A stretch of 59,934 nt of DNA from Dialister sp. UBA734 (GCA_002297935.1 DBLC01000176.1:25014-84947), one strand, 5' to 3'; counted from the stretch's first letter, positions 15,993 to 24,730 are shown. The notes: generated by a model from the letters alone, not told the origin. A program made the numbers and translations.

Positions 15993-16574
15993 CTAATCGC
16001 TCCTCACTACATAGGTAATGGCCTTACGCATAGCACCGGTGTCGATTAATGGATTTTCACTTCCTTTACGAGCAATTGTTGCGGGCGAATTAGGTGCCCA
16101 TCCATTTCTCGGATCCGTGAACCAATCCCGGCACACATTTTGGGCAAATAGCCCAGCACCGGTAATGGCGCTTTCCACACCAGCGGCATCGGCTTTTGCG
16201 GTGGCCAAGTATATCTTTTTGAATTTCTCCCCTATAGCATCCTTATGCGCCTTGAGTGCCGGTTCCAGTACCGGCCGTGGCGGAGAATGCCAAAGCGGAG
16301 AACCGTGGGATTGCAGATATAGGGAAAAAGCAGCGGAGTATTTGAGTCCCCGTGCCATATCCCGGTCCATTTCTCGAATCATGGAACCTTGGCGGATACC
16401 ATGGGTATGAATATAAAGCAACTCAGCATTGCCAATTTTGCCCCTTTTACGGCTATCATTGGCCTGGGGGATACCGACATATATATGCCGCTTCTGCAAG
16501 CCCACCAGGCGGTCAAATAGACCCTTCAGTCCGCCGTTATATTCCTTATGTTCTACCTTGGCTTTAACTACCAT
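15993..16574 (-). CDS. Neck/tail completion protein, gp10/virion-morphogenesis-like
   Basis: A 193-residue protein with HIYVGIPQANDSRKRG, ELLYIHTHGIRQGS, IPPRPVLEPAL-type sequence (seen as PPRPVLEPALKAH) and NSPATIARKGSENPLIDTG. These are typical of HK97-gp10-like and Mu G-like proteins that complete the connector. It lies in the connector block and overlaps the next gene by seven bases. Confidence 0.7.
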   Translation of the reverse strand: MVVKAKVEHKEYNGGLKGLFDRLVGLQKRHIYVGIPQANDSRKRGKIGNAELLYIHTHGIRQGSMIREMDRDMARGLKYSAAFSLYLQSHGSPLWHSPPRPVLEPALKAHKDAIGEKFKKIYLATAKADAAGVESAITGAGLFAQNVCRDWFTDPRNGWAPNSPATIARKGSENPLIDTGAMRKAITYVVRSD

Positions 16575-17026
16575 ATATACATCCCACCTCGTCCGACCAG
16601 CTTTGCCAGTGTAGCAAACTGCACACCAAAGGTGGTCATTTTAAAAGCAGCCCAGCCGGCCAGGTCATTGAGTGCGGAGCCATCCCTGGAATACGATACA
16701 CCGTCAGCACTCTCGCTGGTTACCATACCGGCTGACGAAGCAGCAGCGATGACCGAAGCCGCCGCTGTTCCTTCTGGTTGCATAGACTGCAGGTAAAGCG
16801 TACAGAAATGAGCGATAAACAAGCTGACAGCGTTCTTCCACATTTTGCCAAAACGCTGTGCGTTGACACAGGAAACTCCCAGGTCTACAAACATTTCCAA
16901 AGCGGCATCCGGAATAACACCGGAAAATTGAGGATACAGCACAAGAAAAGTGTCCTTGGTGTATTCCGGATGTTCCTCTTTTTTGATGTTCGACGCCTGC
17001 GCTATCAGACTGTTAATCATGGTCAC
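16568..17026 (-). CDS. Head-tail connector protein, DUF4054-like
   Basis: A 152-residue protein with FLVLYPQFSGVIPDAALEMF and KNAVSLFIAHFCTLYL, then a Ser/Ala/Gly-rich stretch and FGVQFATLAKLVGRGGMYI. This is the pattern of DUF4054 proteins, adaptor proteins that bind the portal in this contractile phage group. Confidence 0.75.
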   Translation of the reverse strand: MTMINSLIAQASNIKKEEHPEYTKDTFLVLYPQFSGVIPDAALEMFVDLGVSCVNAQRFGKMWKNAVSLFIAHFCTLYLQSMQPEGTAAASVIAAASSAGMVTSESADGVSYSRDGSALNDLAGWAAFKMTTFGVQFATLAKLVGRGGMYIW

Positions 17027-17043
17027 TCACCTCCATTCCATTC

Positions 17044-17310
17044 TCACGCTTCTGCTGCAGGGTCTACCTGTTCAGGTGTCTTTTTAGCCCTAGAGCTTTT
17101 GGTTTTCTTGGCTTTATCATCGGCCGCATAAGCGGATTTATCGCTGTGATCTACAGCTTCAATGATGTCACCATCTCCCAGAGCCCAGCCGTAAAGCTGA
17201 GTTTCTCGAATCCAATCAGGTGCTTCTTCCAGAACACCGCCACCTTTGGTGGTAAAGGTAGCACCTGTCACACCTTTAAACATGAATCGTTTATAACTGA
17301 TAATAACCAT
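17044..17310 (-). CDS. Small conserved head-region protein
   Basis: An 88-residue protein between capsid and connector genes. The N-terminal half (KRFMFKGVTGATFTTKGGGV) is beta-rich; the tail is Lys/Ala/Asp-rich. No known family recognised. Its constant place suggests a head-completion or accessory capsid role. Confidence 0.6.
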   Translation of the reverse strand: MVIISYKRFMFKGVTGATFTTKGGGVLEEAPDWIRETQLYGWALGDGDIIEAVDHSDKSAYAADDKAKKTKSSRAKKTPEQVDPAAEA

Positions 17311-17334
17311 TTGTATTCCTCCGGTATCTACAAA

Positions 17335-18399
17335 TCAAATGCCGTCGATATAGCGAACCGGCTGGTAGTAATTGAATTTGACCTGACCAATCTGAGCAGC
17401 GTAGAGAGTCAGGTAAGATGCCTTATCTACTACCGGCTGTGTCATGGCACGAGTAATCGGGACGGTAATGTCGAAGTTGACCTTATCTTCATCGTTTACG
17501 TATACCAGCATACGGTCAGTCTTGCCAGAACCGGCACCAATGCACCAGCGGCAAGGTTCAATGGTAATAGAACGGCCCTGGTTCTTGGCAATGTTGTTAT
17601 TCATCAGGTATTCCAAGAGAGAGCAGTTACCGGCTTCAGAAACCTTTCTAGTAACAAGCAAGGTGTACTGTTTCGGTGGAATCAGAATGTGGTTTGGCAT
17701 ACCGTCCAGGTCATATTCAGAAGCCACCCATGCTGCAGTAACTGCCTGGTTGATATCTTCCAGGATTTCGTCCGGGGTCTTGTCTTTCCAGGTGGTCTTT
17801 GTAGAAGCACCTTTGTCAGCAGTGGTCACGACGACCTTCGGGTCATTCAGAAGACCGGTGGTTCCCAGTTTTTCAAAGCCTCTGTACACGTTAAGGTCCA
17901 GGGTTTTGTTGTAGTTGAGGCGAATGCCCTTATTCAGCAGGTCTTCCAGAGAACGGCCAATCTGCTTCAGCTTCGCCTGGTCCACAAACTGAATCTGCAT
18001 AGCGTGCATCCAAGTGAACACCTTGAACAGGTTCTTATTGGTGTTGACCTGCATGATCGGGATGGTGTTGGAACCAGTGCCTACAATAGACTGGTCATTC
18101 GGACCGGTAGTGCCGTAATCCATATCAAAGGTGGAGGTGTATTCTACCCATCCGCCGCCGGTTCTAGCCACGATATCACGCTGCCAGGTCACGGCAGACA
18201 GTGGTTCTCTGACCTTCGGGTCCTGTTTTTCCAGTTCCCCGGTGATGTAGGCCATACCGGAAGCCACGGCCGCATCCATAGCAGAACCATAGAAAGCACC
18301 GCCATAGACCTGACGACCGCCCTGTCTCATGGCCATGTTAGCCGCACCAATCAATTCATTCCCACGAGGAGTGAAGAAAGAAACGTTGTTATTTCCCAT
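17335..18399 (-). CDS. Major capsid protein (DUF2184-like)
   Basis: A 354-residue protein with the order protease-cement-capsid expected for this phage type. Patterns such as LEKQDPKVREPLSAVTWQRD, VEYTSTFDMDYGTTG and QIQFVDQAKLKQIGRSLEDL match the DUF2184 branch of HK97-fold capsid proteins. The C-terminus (VKFNYYQPVRYIDGI) is also characteristic. Confidence 0.88.
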   Translation of the reverse strand: MGNNNVSFFTPRGNELIGAANMAMRQGGRQVYGGAFYGSAMDAAVASGMAYITGELEKQDPKVREPLSAVTWQRDIVARTGGGWVEYTSTFDMDYGTTGPNDQSIVGTGSNTIPIMQVNTNKNLFKVFTWMHAMQIQFVDQAKLKQIGRSLEDLLNKGIRLNYNKTLDLNVYRGFEKLGTTGLLNDPKVVVTTADKGASTKTTWKDKTPDEILEDINQAVTAAWVASEYDLDGMPNHILIPPKQYTLLVTRKVSEAGNCSLLEYLMNNNIAKNQGRSITIEPCRWCIGAGSGKTDRMLVYVNDEDKVNFDITVPITRAMTQPVVDKASYLTLYAAQIGQVKFNYYQPVRYIDGI

Positions 18400-18416
18400 A
18401 ATCTATAATCCTCCTT

Positions 18417-18932
18417 TTACGCATTCGCACGAGTCAGAATAGTGATTTCTGCCACGCCGTTAGCATCTACATAGCCGTTGGTCCACTGCAGATTTGGCAG
18501 AAGAACGGTGTTTTCTCCATCAGCTGCCGCTTCAAAGCCGCCCACCACGCCATTGACAATAGAAGCATTCTTTTTGATTCTGACGTACACCTTACCGCCA
18601 GCCGTTGGGGTTCCGTTATTGCAATTCACTACAACAGCCCCACGATTCAGAGAATTGATCATATCCAGTTCGTTGTAAGCCGTTTCATTCTGCTGGTCGT
18701 AGGAAATAGCCTGCTTTACTACACGAAGTGCAATCCCGCCAAACTTGTCAGCGGTAAATCCTTCACCTACTGGGGAATAGGTATTGTCATCATTCGCCAT
18801 CAGACAAGCACCGTAAGGAACCGGTGCAGAGCCTTTCTTCAGCTGACGAGATGTAACGATTTCATCCGGGGTTCTGGCATAGGTGCCAGGGAACCCGTAG
18901 TTCATAGAAATACCAATTGCTTTTCCGCTCAT
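18417..18932 (-). CDS. Capsid cement / decoration protein
   Basis: A 171-residue protein with GISMNYGFPGTYARTPDEIV, GSAPVPYGACLMANDDNTY and FGGIALRVVKQA, the pattern of structural cement proteins that sit next to DUF2184 capsid genes. It should stabilise the mature head shell. No signal peptide or membrane segment. Confidence 0.75.
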   Translation of the reverse strand: MSGKAIGISMNYGFPGTYARTPDEIVTSRQLKKGSAPVPYGACLMANDDNTYSPVGEGFTADKFGGIALRVVKQAISYDQQNETAYNELDMINSLNRGAVVVNCNNGTPTAGGKVYVRIKKNASIVNGVVGGFEAAADGENTVLLPNLQWTNGYVDANGVAEITILTRANA

Positions 18933-18947
18933 TGTGTTTTTCCTCCT

Positions 18948-20228
18948 TTATTTCTTGTAATGTGGATTGTATTTATCACGAATCAACTTGCCGTAGGCTT
19001 CATCGTCCATAATCGGATTGGAATCACGAACACTGTGTCCGTTCCGCTGTGCATTAGCCAATACACCGTACTGGTTATCCACTGCCTGGATGTTTCCACG
19101 AAGCAAAGCCGCCATGGAATCTGCTGCAGCGCGTCTCTGATTTGGTGGCAGGTTCGCGATAACCGGCTTCAGACCATCAATGATAGATAATGCTGCATCA
19201 CGTACAGCCTGCGGATCATCGCTGTTTCCTTCGCCCGGTTCGATAATGCCATCATCATCGTCATTGGCTTCTCCATTGGCGGCGTTGATCTGCTGCGGTG
19301 GTACGTCTACACCATCTTCATCCTTTACATCCGGATGTGGATCCTGCCCTTTCAGGTGCTGTTCCAGATCATCCAGTGCATTAGGTTCTTTCTGCTGCGG
19401 TGACGGGGTTGGTTCTTTCGGTTCTGTCCCTTTATTGACAATAGCCTGAAGCGCATCTTCGATACGATTCAGCCGTTCATTCATTTCATCCGCATCAAAA
19501 GCCGGCTTTTCACCCTGTCCCTGCTGTGGAGCTGTTGCCAGTGTTGGTACCGGTGCTGGGTCACCATCCTGTGTTTCAGGGTTCAGTTTAGCAGCTGCAG
19601 CCAAATCTTCCGGGCTTGTGTCTTCGTCTCTAGCGAAAGCCGCCAGCATACGACCCCAGAGGCCCTGCTTTTTCCCTTTGTAACTCATTTTCTTCATTCC
19701 TCCCTTGGAATCACGAATAGAAACTTTATGTCCAGCGCGCCCTCGCTCGACAACTGCTACATGATTTCCTCGGATTTCTCTTTGGATATAAGTAGCGTCA
19801 TCTTTCGGTTCCCACAAGCAGTCATACCCGCAAGAAATATCGCGCTTTCCATTCTCAATTTTTCTGATCAGGTCATCGTCATAGATAATCAAATCAGCAA
19901 CGATGCAATCAGAAAGGGCACCATCGCCACGATGCACGTTGCGACAAGTGCCCTTCAAATACCGAAGTACATTGCCGGTTTTTACATCCTCATGGGGATG
20001 TTCGTCTACTACCGGCTTTCCTTCAAACGATGCCAAAGCAACCTTACTAAAAACTTCTGCTTCCGGCCGTTCTACATTATAGAGTTTGTTGGGGGCCTCA
20101 CCGCCGAACTCCATGCCTCGATACTGCTGGATACCAGTTCGCGCGATAGGTACATCTTTGCAAATCAGATACCCTTCCGGCGTTCTTGCCATGTGTTCAG
20201 AAATGCGGCTCCCGAAATATGCCCTCAT
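18948..20228 (-). CDS. Prohead protease and scaffold (DUF2213-like)
   Basis: A 426-residue protein. Residues 1-180 are a DUF2213-type protease domain: VPIARTGIQQYRG, DEHPHEDVKTGN (His/Asp), ISCGYDCLWEP and IRGNHVAVVERGRAG. Residues 200-330 are acidic and proline/glutamine-rich, the likely internal scaffold, and the C-terminal part is helical. It probably guides head assembly and then cleaves itself and the scaffold. Confidence 0.8.
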   Translation of the reverse strand: MRAYFGSRISEHMARTPEGYLICKDVPIARTGIQQYRGMEFGGEAPNKLYNVERPEAEVFSKVALASFEGKPVVDEHPHEDVKTGNVLRYLKGTCRNVHRGDGALSDCIVADLIIYDDDLIRKIENGKRDISCGYDCLWEPKDDATYIQREIRGNHVAVVERGRAGHKVSIRDSKGGMKKMSYKGKKQGLWGRMLAAFARDEDTSPEDLAAAAKLNPETQDGDPAPVPTLATAPQQGQGEKPAFDADEMNERLNRIEDALQAIVNKGTEPKEPTPSPQQKEPNALDDLEQHLKGQDPHPDVKDEDGVDVPPQQINAANGEANDDDDGIIEPGEGNSDDPQAVRDAALSIIDGLKPVIANLPPNQRRAAADSMAALLRGNIQAVDNQYGVLANAQRNGHSVRDSNPIMDDEAYGKLIRDKYNPHYKK

Positions 20229-21061
20229 AGGCCACCCCCTTCATTGAGCTTTTTAAACTTGGCCAGCGTCATCATTTGGATGCGGCCGTTGTGATACACC
20301 TTGTGCGGCCAGGACACATCCTCATAATCAATCAGCGGCGCCGGGTAGCAGCGGCAGTTAGGAAAATCTCCAGCGTGATACTGACCATAGTTCTTCATAT
20401 GAATCAAAGCCTCTGGAGACGGTGGATCTGACCAACTAACCAGCACCCCATCCATATGGCGATGAGAACCACGAACGCGTGCATCCTCGCTTGTCTTCCA
20501 CACGTACCAGGAAAAGCCAGCACTTTCTGCTCGCGCCCGTGTCAATGCGGTGCTTGCCTTTGACGTTTCCGTCCGGGCAATAAGTTTGGCATGGGCGCGA
20601 GTTAGCTGCGGCCATCGGGCCAGTACCTGCTCCACCAGCTCTTCCGGACGTTTCCCGGAGAACTCGCCCTTCGCCATATCCTGTGATACCTTCTGTGCTA
20701 TCCTATCCGGCATGGATTTGATGAGCTTAGAATTACGGTCAACGATAGTGCTAATTTCGTTTCTGCGGGCCAGTTCCTTTTGTAGGAGTAAATATATGGT
20801 CCTACCCTTAGAGCCCCGCATAGCGGCCTCACGCCACGTCCTGGCACCATCATGAAATAGACTGGTAGCCATAGCCTCCGCGGCTTCCCGTGACGCCTTG
20901 TCCATAGTCGGCGACCGGGCAAAACCACGGATGATTTCAAGCATTTGAAAAGGACTGGTAGCACCTAAAAGACGTCTACGCAGTCCTTGCATGATCCGTT
21001 GAATGGCCGCGGCATACCGTTTCTCAACGGACCGCCTCGGTTTGAATCTATCTGTATACAT
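20225..21061 (-). CDS. Mu F-like minor head protein
   Basis: A 278-residue protein with the MuF signature: AKLIARTETSKASTALTRAR, FSWYVWKTSEDARVRGSHRH, DGVLVSW and HAGDFPNCRCYPAPLI. MuF proteins are bound to the portal and are injected or packaged in many phages. In related phages they often carry toxin domains at the C-terminus; this one ends shortly after the core, so such cargo, if any, is encoded by the separate genes just upstream (21325-23641). It overlaps the protease gene by four bases. Confidence 0.85.
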   Translation of the reverse strand: MYTDRFKPRRSVEKRYAAAIQRIMQGLRRRLLGATSPFQMLEIIRGFARSPTMDKASREAAEAMATSLFHDGARTWREAAMRGSKGRTIYLLLQKELARRNEISTIVDRNSKLIKSMPDRIAQKVSQDMAKGEFSGKRPEELVEQVLARWPQLTRAHAKLIARTETSKASTALTRARAESAGFSWYVWKTSEDARVRGSHRHMDGVLVSWSDPPSPEALIHMKNYGQYHAGDFPNCRCYPAPLIDYEDVSWPHKVYHNGRIQMMTLAKFKKLNEGGGL

Positions 21062-21068
21062 TTGTCAC

Positions 21069-21314
21069 TCACCAATCAATATTGGGGTCGTTTCTCTTCG
21101 GATCCAACACTTCGTCCAGCTCTTCTTCAGAAACGTGCTCTCCCTTAAGAAATCGTTCACAAACCGAGATTTTCTTTTTCACGTTCTTTCCATCCTCGAT
21201 ATCCATCCACTTCAACATAAACGGTTGAAAATCGTAAGCTAAATCATAAACTGTTTTTAGCATTTCATTATCAATAAGCCGGTCAATTTCCTTTTCAATC
21301 TCCTCTCGTTTCAT
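21069..21314 (-). CDS. Small acidic protein, candidate immunity protein
   Basis: An 81-residue helical, Glu/Asp/Lys-rich protein with AAGGAGG ribosome site, starting 10 bases after the HExxH protein gene. No known family recognised. A small acidic partner next to an effector-like gene suggests an immunity protein or a packaging chaperone. This is inference from context only. Confidence 0.5.
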   Translation of the reverse strand: MKREEIEKEIDRLIDNEMLKTVYDLAYDFQPFMLKWMDIEDGKNVKKKISVCERFLKGEHVSEEELDEVLDPKRNDPNIDW

Positions 21315-21324
21315 TGCGTCCTCC

Positions 21325-22584
21325 TTAATGCATATTCAACTCATCAATAACTCCGTCAAGTGCTTTTGCTACATCTGGATAGTCCTTTCTGAAAATAGCG
21401 GTTAATTTAGGCGATACCATTTTCAGAGTTCCCCATTGGGCCAAAAGTTCTTTGTTGCGCTTTTCTAAATTACTATAATACTTAGAGCCATGACCAGACA
21501 GTTTCAATGTATCGTAGACATACCCTCCGGAAATCGCATCATACAAATCGGTGAAATTGCCGATATAAGCAAAGTCCCCATCGTATTCACGATCTCTTGC
21601 AGAAGTTATCCACTTATTCATTTCTATCCTTACTTTATCATCAAGCTCTAGTAAATTATTGGCTTCTTCTGGGTGTTCTGCCATTTTCTTTTTGAGCCGT
21701 TGCCTGAACCGATTGAAGGTTTCCACCTTCTTATTCCAGATTTTAGTATTTTCTCTCCTAGCTTCATGGTAATCGTCTATAAACCTTAGTGCTTCTTTAG
21801 AGAATAGTTGTCCAGAATCTCTGTATTTCTTTGTAGCAGCACCAATAGCTTGTGTTAGTTCACTATTATCAACGCTAACAAATTTTCTATACTTGCCAGT
21901 CATATTAAAAGCTGGCCTGCCGCACATGAAATCAATCGCATGCATATTTTCATGCAACCAGGTCCCCATCTTCCTTCTTATGTCATTTTTCGTTAATCCC
22001 TTTTTCGAAAGGATAGGATACTTAATTTCAAATTTTGCAGCTGTACCATAACGATAAGAAATATACCCATCGTCCCCCTTGTGCGTCACTTTGATTTGAG
22101 CACCAGCATTTTGCGCCAATTGCCCTAACTTTAAATACAGTTGATATACCTGTGGGTCAGCACTAGATTTCATCTTGTTCAGCAAATCGATAGCAACTGC
22201 ATTATTTTTCTTTTCTTTAGGCAGATTGTAATCAGTTGGGAAATTAGACAACGTAAAATCTTTCATATTCACTTTACTACCATTCGAGCTTCCTTGTCCA
22301 CCATTATTTCCATTTGTCGCCTGCGAAGCGACATTTTTCTGATTGACGCCACCATGGAGGGCTGCAGCCAGGCGATTCATGAGAGCGGACTTCTGCCGCC
22401 AATCAGGGCCATAATGATGCCGGCCATTGAATTTGCTTCCGGCGCCGCCGTCATAGTTCCCGTTTTTATCTAAGTGCACTTTGGCACCATTGATAGTTTT
22501 CCAGTGTTCTGGGTTCGGGTCCTTCTGCCAATCTAAAGCGCGAGCCAGTCGCCAAAGGACCTTTACTCTCGAAAATTTGTACAC
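21325..22584 (-). CDS. Candidate virion-associated metalloprotease-like effector
   Basis: About 419 residues from a GTG start at 22584, chosen because it has an AAGGGGGG ribosome site and aligns with the upstream paralogue's start; the open frame itself extends to 22638. Residues about 13-60 contain HWKTINGAKVHLD, NYDGGAGSKFNG and HHYGP, the module shared with the next gene. Near residues 211-215 is HENMH (in WLHENMHAIDF), a zincin HExxH motif with the catalytic Glu. The remainder is helical and charged. This lies in the head gene block. It is probably packed in the head and delivered, or acts on the host wall; the substrate is unknown. It is AT-rich compared with the structural genes. Confidence 0.55.
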   Translation of the reverse strand: MYKFSRVKVLWRLARALDWQKDPNPEHWKTINGAKVHLDKNGNYDGGAGSKFNGRHHYGPDWRQKSALMNRLAAALHGGVNQKNVASQATNGNNGGQGSSNGSKVNMKDFTLSNFPTDYNLPKEKKNNAVAIDLLNKMKSSADPQVYQLYLKLGQLAQNAGAQIKVTHKGDDGYISYRYGTAAKFEIKYPILSKKGLTKNDIRRKMGTWLHENMHAIDFMCGRPAFNMTGKYRKFVSVDNSELTQAIGAATKKYRDSGQLFSKEALRFIDDYHEARRENTKIWNKKVETFNRFRQRLKKKMAEHPEEANNLLELDDKVRIEMNKWITSARDREYDGDFAYIGNFTDLYDAISGGYVYDTLKLSGHGSKYYSNLEKRNKELLAQWGTLKMVSPKLTAIFRKDYPDVAKALDGVIDELNMH

Positions 22585-22612
22585 CGTGTTCCCCCCTTGT
22601 TCCCATATAGAA

Positions 22613-23641
22613 CTATCTATGATAATTCCCGCCAACAAAAGAAGAAATCTGTTTTGATAACTCTCTTTGTTTCCTTTCGTATGTGGGGTTTGTTATTTCC
22701 CTTTGAGTGGCTTCTCCATAGCCGTTCACGAAAGGCTTTTGGTGCGTATCTGTTTTTGATTTTAGCTGACCTCTTTTAACCGCTAGTTCCGCAGCTTTAC
22801 GCTTCAACCCATTTGCTTCCCTCATGAGATTGTGATATTCAGCTTCTTTATTTTCGTTCCCTGTCCAAAACATTGCCCCAGAATAATACTTACGATATAT
22901 TTTGTTTGCTTGATTCAGAAGTTCTTTTTGCTTACTAGACAATTCATTGATTTGGGCTGTCAATTTTTCTACTTCCGTTGACGTACCATTACTCGTACCT
23001 TTAAGACTATTCGCCAAATTCTGCATGATGGAAGAGGTTCTTTCCTTCTTAGCCTTCCATTTCTCATAAGCGGGGTAAAACGCACTATTCCAAAACTGCT
23101 TACCCTCGTAGGCCTTCCGCGCCGCCTCCGGATCGTTGTTGAAGGATTCTTCTATAAACTTGTACGGGATTTTGGCTTCCTGCCGAAATTGTTCCAGCAG
23201 TGCCTGATGTTTCCTTAGTACTTCTCCAATTTCTTTTTGTTTCGGTTTACCGTAGGCTGCGTTAAACTGCATCTTCAAGTCACGCTCTTTTTGACGAAGT
23301 CTACGATAAATCTCTCCTTGCGCCCGATTCCAGTCACCGTAGTTATTTGCCTTTTTCATTCTTTCGCGAAGAGCAGACTCACTAAGCCCTTTAACGTTCG
23401 GCTTTCTTGCACCAAGCACGATTTCTGAAGCGGGACGCCGTTTTGGTGTATTCTGCTTTTCTTTGTATCCCGGCCCGTAGTGATGTTTTCCGTTAAAACG
23501 TCCACCTGCTCCACCGTCGTAATTTCCATCAGCATCCAAATGAACCTTAGCACCGTTGATGGTCTTCCAATGGTCCGGATCCGGATCTTTCGCCCAATCG
23601 AGGGCCCTTGCAAGTCTGAGTAATTTCCTAACAATATTCAT
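22613..23641 (-). CDS. Candidate virion-associated protein with shared N-terminal module
   Basis: A 342-residue protein with strong GAGGTG ribosome site. Residues 8-57 (LRLARALDWAKD, HWKTINGAKVHLDADGNYDG, GGRFNGKHHYGPG) match the N-terminal module of the following gene almost residue for residue. The remaining 280 residues are different: a long helical, charged region with ERKQRELSKQISSF near the end and no recognised catalytic motif. Two tandem genes that share an N-terminal module but differ in their C-terminal domains look like polymorphic effectors using a common packaging or delivery tag. The function of the C-terminal domain is unknown. Confidence 0.55.
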   Translation of the reverse strand: MNIVRKLLRLARALDWAKDPDPDHWKTINGAKVHLDADGNYDGGAGGRFNGKHHYGPGYKEKQNTPKRRPASEIVLGARKPNVKGLSESALRERMKKANNYGDWNRAQGEIYRRLRQKERDLKMQFNAAYGKPKQKEIGEVLRKHQALLEQFRQEAKIPYKFIEESFNNDPEAARKAYEGKQFWNSAFYPAYEKWKAKKERTSSIMQNLANSLKGTSNGTSTEVEKLTAQINELSSKQKELLNQANKIYRKYYSGAMFWTGNENKEAEYHNLMREANGLKRKAAELAVKRGQLKSKTDTHQKPFVNGYGEATQREITNPTYERKQRELSKQISSFVGGNYHR

Positions 23642-23662
23642 TTAGCACCTCATTTGGGCACG

Positions 23663-23686
23663 AAAAAAGACCGCATCAGCGGTCTT
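23663..23686 (-). terminator. Rho-independent terminator
   Basis: In the minus direction GACCGC, a TGAT loop and GCGGTC are followed by TTTTTT. It lies between the effector genes and the DUF2513 moron, so minus-strand transcripts from the moron side stop here. Confidence 0.85.
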
Positions 23687-23699
23687 GCTTGAATTTTGG

Positions 23700-23705
23700 T
23701 ATACT
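23700..23705 (+). promoter_or_regulatory. Extended -10 promoter of DUF2513 gene
   Basis: TGGTATACT gives a TGn extension before the TATACT -10 element, 24 bases before the start codon of the plus-strand gene. No clear -35 was seen, as is usual with extended -10 promoters. Confidence 0.5.
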
Positions 23706-23728
23706 TACCTCGAAAGGAGGTGATTGTA

Positions 23729-24079
23729 ATGAAACTAGATTATGACCTCATTCGATCATTGCTTCTTATGGTAGAAGAGGATACTGATGGCTATATAAAC
23801 TTGAGTGTTGAATACTTCTGCGATAAGCTGCGAACCAGAAATCATATTCAAATTAGATACCACCTAAAATACCTTCTTGATTCGCATTTTATTGAAGGAA
23901 CTTATACTCGAGATGCCATCATGGATATCACGCCACTCGGCCGTAATTATCTCGACCACATTCGCAATGACACTATTTGGAATAAGACTAAGAAAAAGCT
24001 TCAGCCATTAGGAACTGTCCCATTAACAGTTATATCGCAAGTAGCAGCTTCTTGTATTTCATCAAAGCTCGGATTATAA
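23729..24079 (+). CDS. DUF2513-like protein (moron)
   Basis: A 116-residue protein from ATG 23729, chosen for its AAAGGAGGTGATT ribosome site (an upstream start at 23696 lacks one). It begins MKLDYDLIRSLLLMVEEDTD, the DUF2513 signature, with a winged-helix-like pattern (HIQIRYHLKYLLDSHFIEG). It runs against all neighbours, has its own promoter and is flanked by terminators, the arrangement of a lysogenically expressed moron. Its 3' end overlaps the convergent 24001-24213 gene by 79 bases. DNA binding or lysogenic regulation is plausible but unproved. Confidence 0.75.
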   Translation: MKLDYDLIRSLLLMVEEDTDGYINLSVEYFCDKLRTRNHIQIRYHLKYLLDSHFIEGTYTRDAIMDITPLGRNYLDHIRNDTIWNKTKKKLQPLGTVPLTVISQVAASCISSKLGL

Positions 24080-24213
24080 GGCACTGTACGTATAGTTGCT
24101 ACCCGTTCGGCTTCTTGAAACACAAACTGCATAGATGCCATAGGGATTTCATTCTTGTGAAGAACCTGTACAATCTCCAATGCTGCTTTCCTCACATTGA
24201 TTGCATATTTCAT
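24001..24213 (-). CDS. Small unknown protein overlapping DUF2513 gene
   Basis: A 70-residue protein with strong GGGGGAGG ribosome site. It has no recognised family; the N-terminal half is helical (INVRKAALEIVQVLHKNE). Its last 26 codons are antisense to the DUF2513 gene, so the two messages could pair. Expression needs a promoter between the terminator at 24246-24301 and its start, which I could not see clearly. Confidence 0.5.
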   Translation of the reverse strand: MKYAINVRKAALEIVQVLHKNEIPMASMQFVFQEAERVATIRTVPYNPSFDEIQEAATCDITVNGTVPNG

Positions 24214-24245
24214 AATCCTCCCCCACTATTTTTCATTAGTATGAC

Positions 24246-24301
24246 AAAAACTCCAAGGCAAATAAGAGAAAAAATTCCCTTACCTGCCTTAGAGTTTTTT
24301 T
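24246..24301. terminator. Bidirectional terminator
   Basis: AAACTCCAAGGCA pairs with TGCCTTAGAGTTT across a loop of about 24 bases. On plus it is followed by seven T, on minus by five T. It isolates the DUF2513 moron from the portal-side genes. Confidence 0.75.
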
Positions 24302-24329
24302 GATTTGAAAATACGTCCTCATGCATACC

Positions 24330-24527
24330 TTAAAGGTCGTCAATTCTGAATGGAGTTCCCGCTTCTCGTCTAACAACGGTTACCCCTCCCAAATCGACCA
24401 CAATAGAGCACATAGGATCGTAACTAGTTGCTAACAATTCGTGAAGTGGTTCCGCGGCTTTTTTCAATTTTTCTAGAGTTTCCACCGCCTCTTCAGTATT
24501 TTGAAGAGGCTTTTGCTTTTCTTTCAT
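24330..24527 (-). CDS. Small unknown protein in portal-adjacent cluster
   Basis: About 65 residues from ATG 24527 (GAGGAG site overlapping the preceding stop). A charged helical N-terminus (EEAVETLEKLKKAAEPLHEL) is followed by a beta-rich tail. No family recognised. It ends the portal-linked cluster of small genes and is followed by a terminator. An immunity-like or regulatory role is possible. Confidence 0.5.
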   Translation of the reverse strand: MKEKQKPLQNTEEAVETLEKLKKAAEPLHELLATSYDPMCSIVVDLGGVTVVRREAGTPFRIDDL

Positions 24528-24532
24528 ATTAG

Positions 24533-24730
24533 TCACTCCTCAAAGGGGTCATCCTGGTAAATAGCCATAGAATATTCCACCGCTTCATCAGGGTTAGTTA
24601 CCCATCCGGCTTTTATGGCATGAAGCATTTCTTTCTTATTTTCTTCCGTTGGCAAATGTAACTTGACACCCAAGATAAAGTCATGGTCGTCCCACATTTC
24701 CTTTAGAATTTTTTCTAACTCATCCCACAT
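24533..24730 (-). CDS. Small paralogous protein, copy 3
   Basis: About 65 residues from the Met-Trp start (24730), chosen by alignment with the two copies upstream and by AGAGGG spacing. The three proteins share MW-[ED]-[KE]-LE, an acidic DD[HP]D[FY]-[IL]-LG, LPTEENKKEML and a C-terminal AIY-DDPFEE. Small, acidic, tandemly triplicated proteins following a toxin-like portal tail suggest immunity proteins with different specificities. No family recognised. Confidence 0.6.
   Translation of the reverse strand: MWDELEKILKEMWDDHDFILGVKLHLPTEENKKEMLHAIKAGWVTNPDEAVEYSMAIYQDDPFEE

Noticed and set aside
17146..18408. 420-codon open frame on plus
   Set aside because: Antisense to the major capsid and neighbours; composition matches a shadow.
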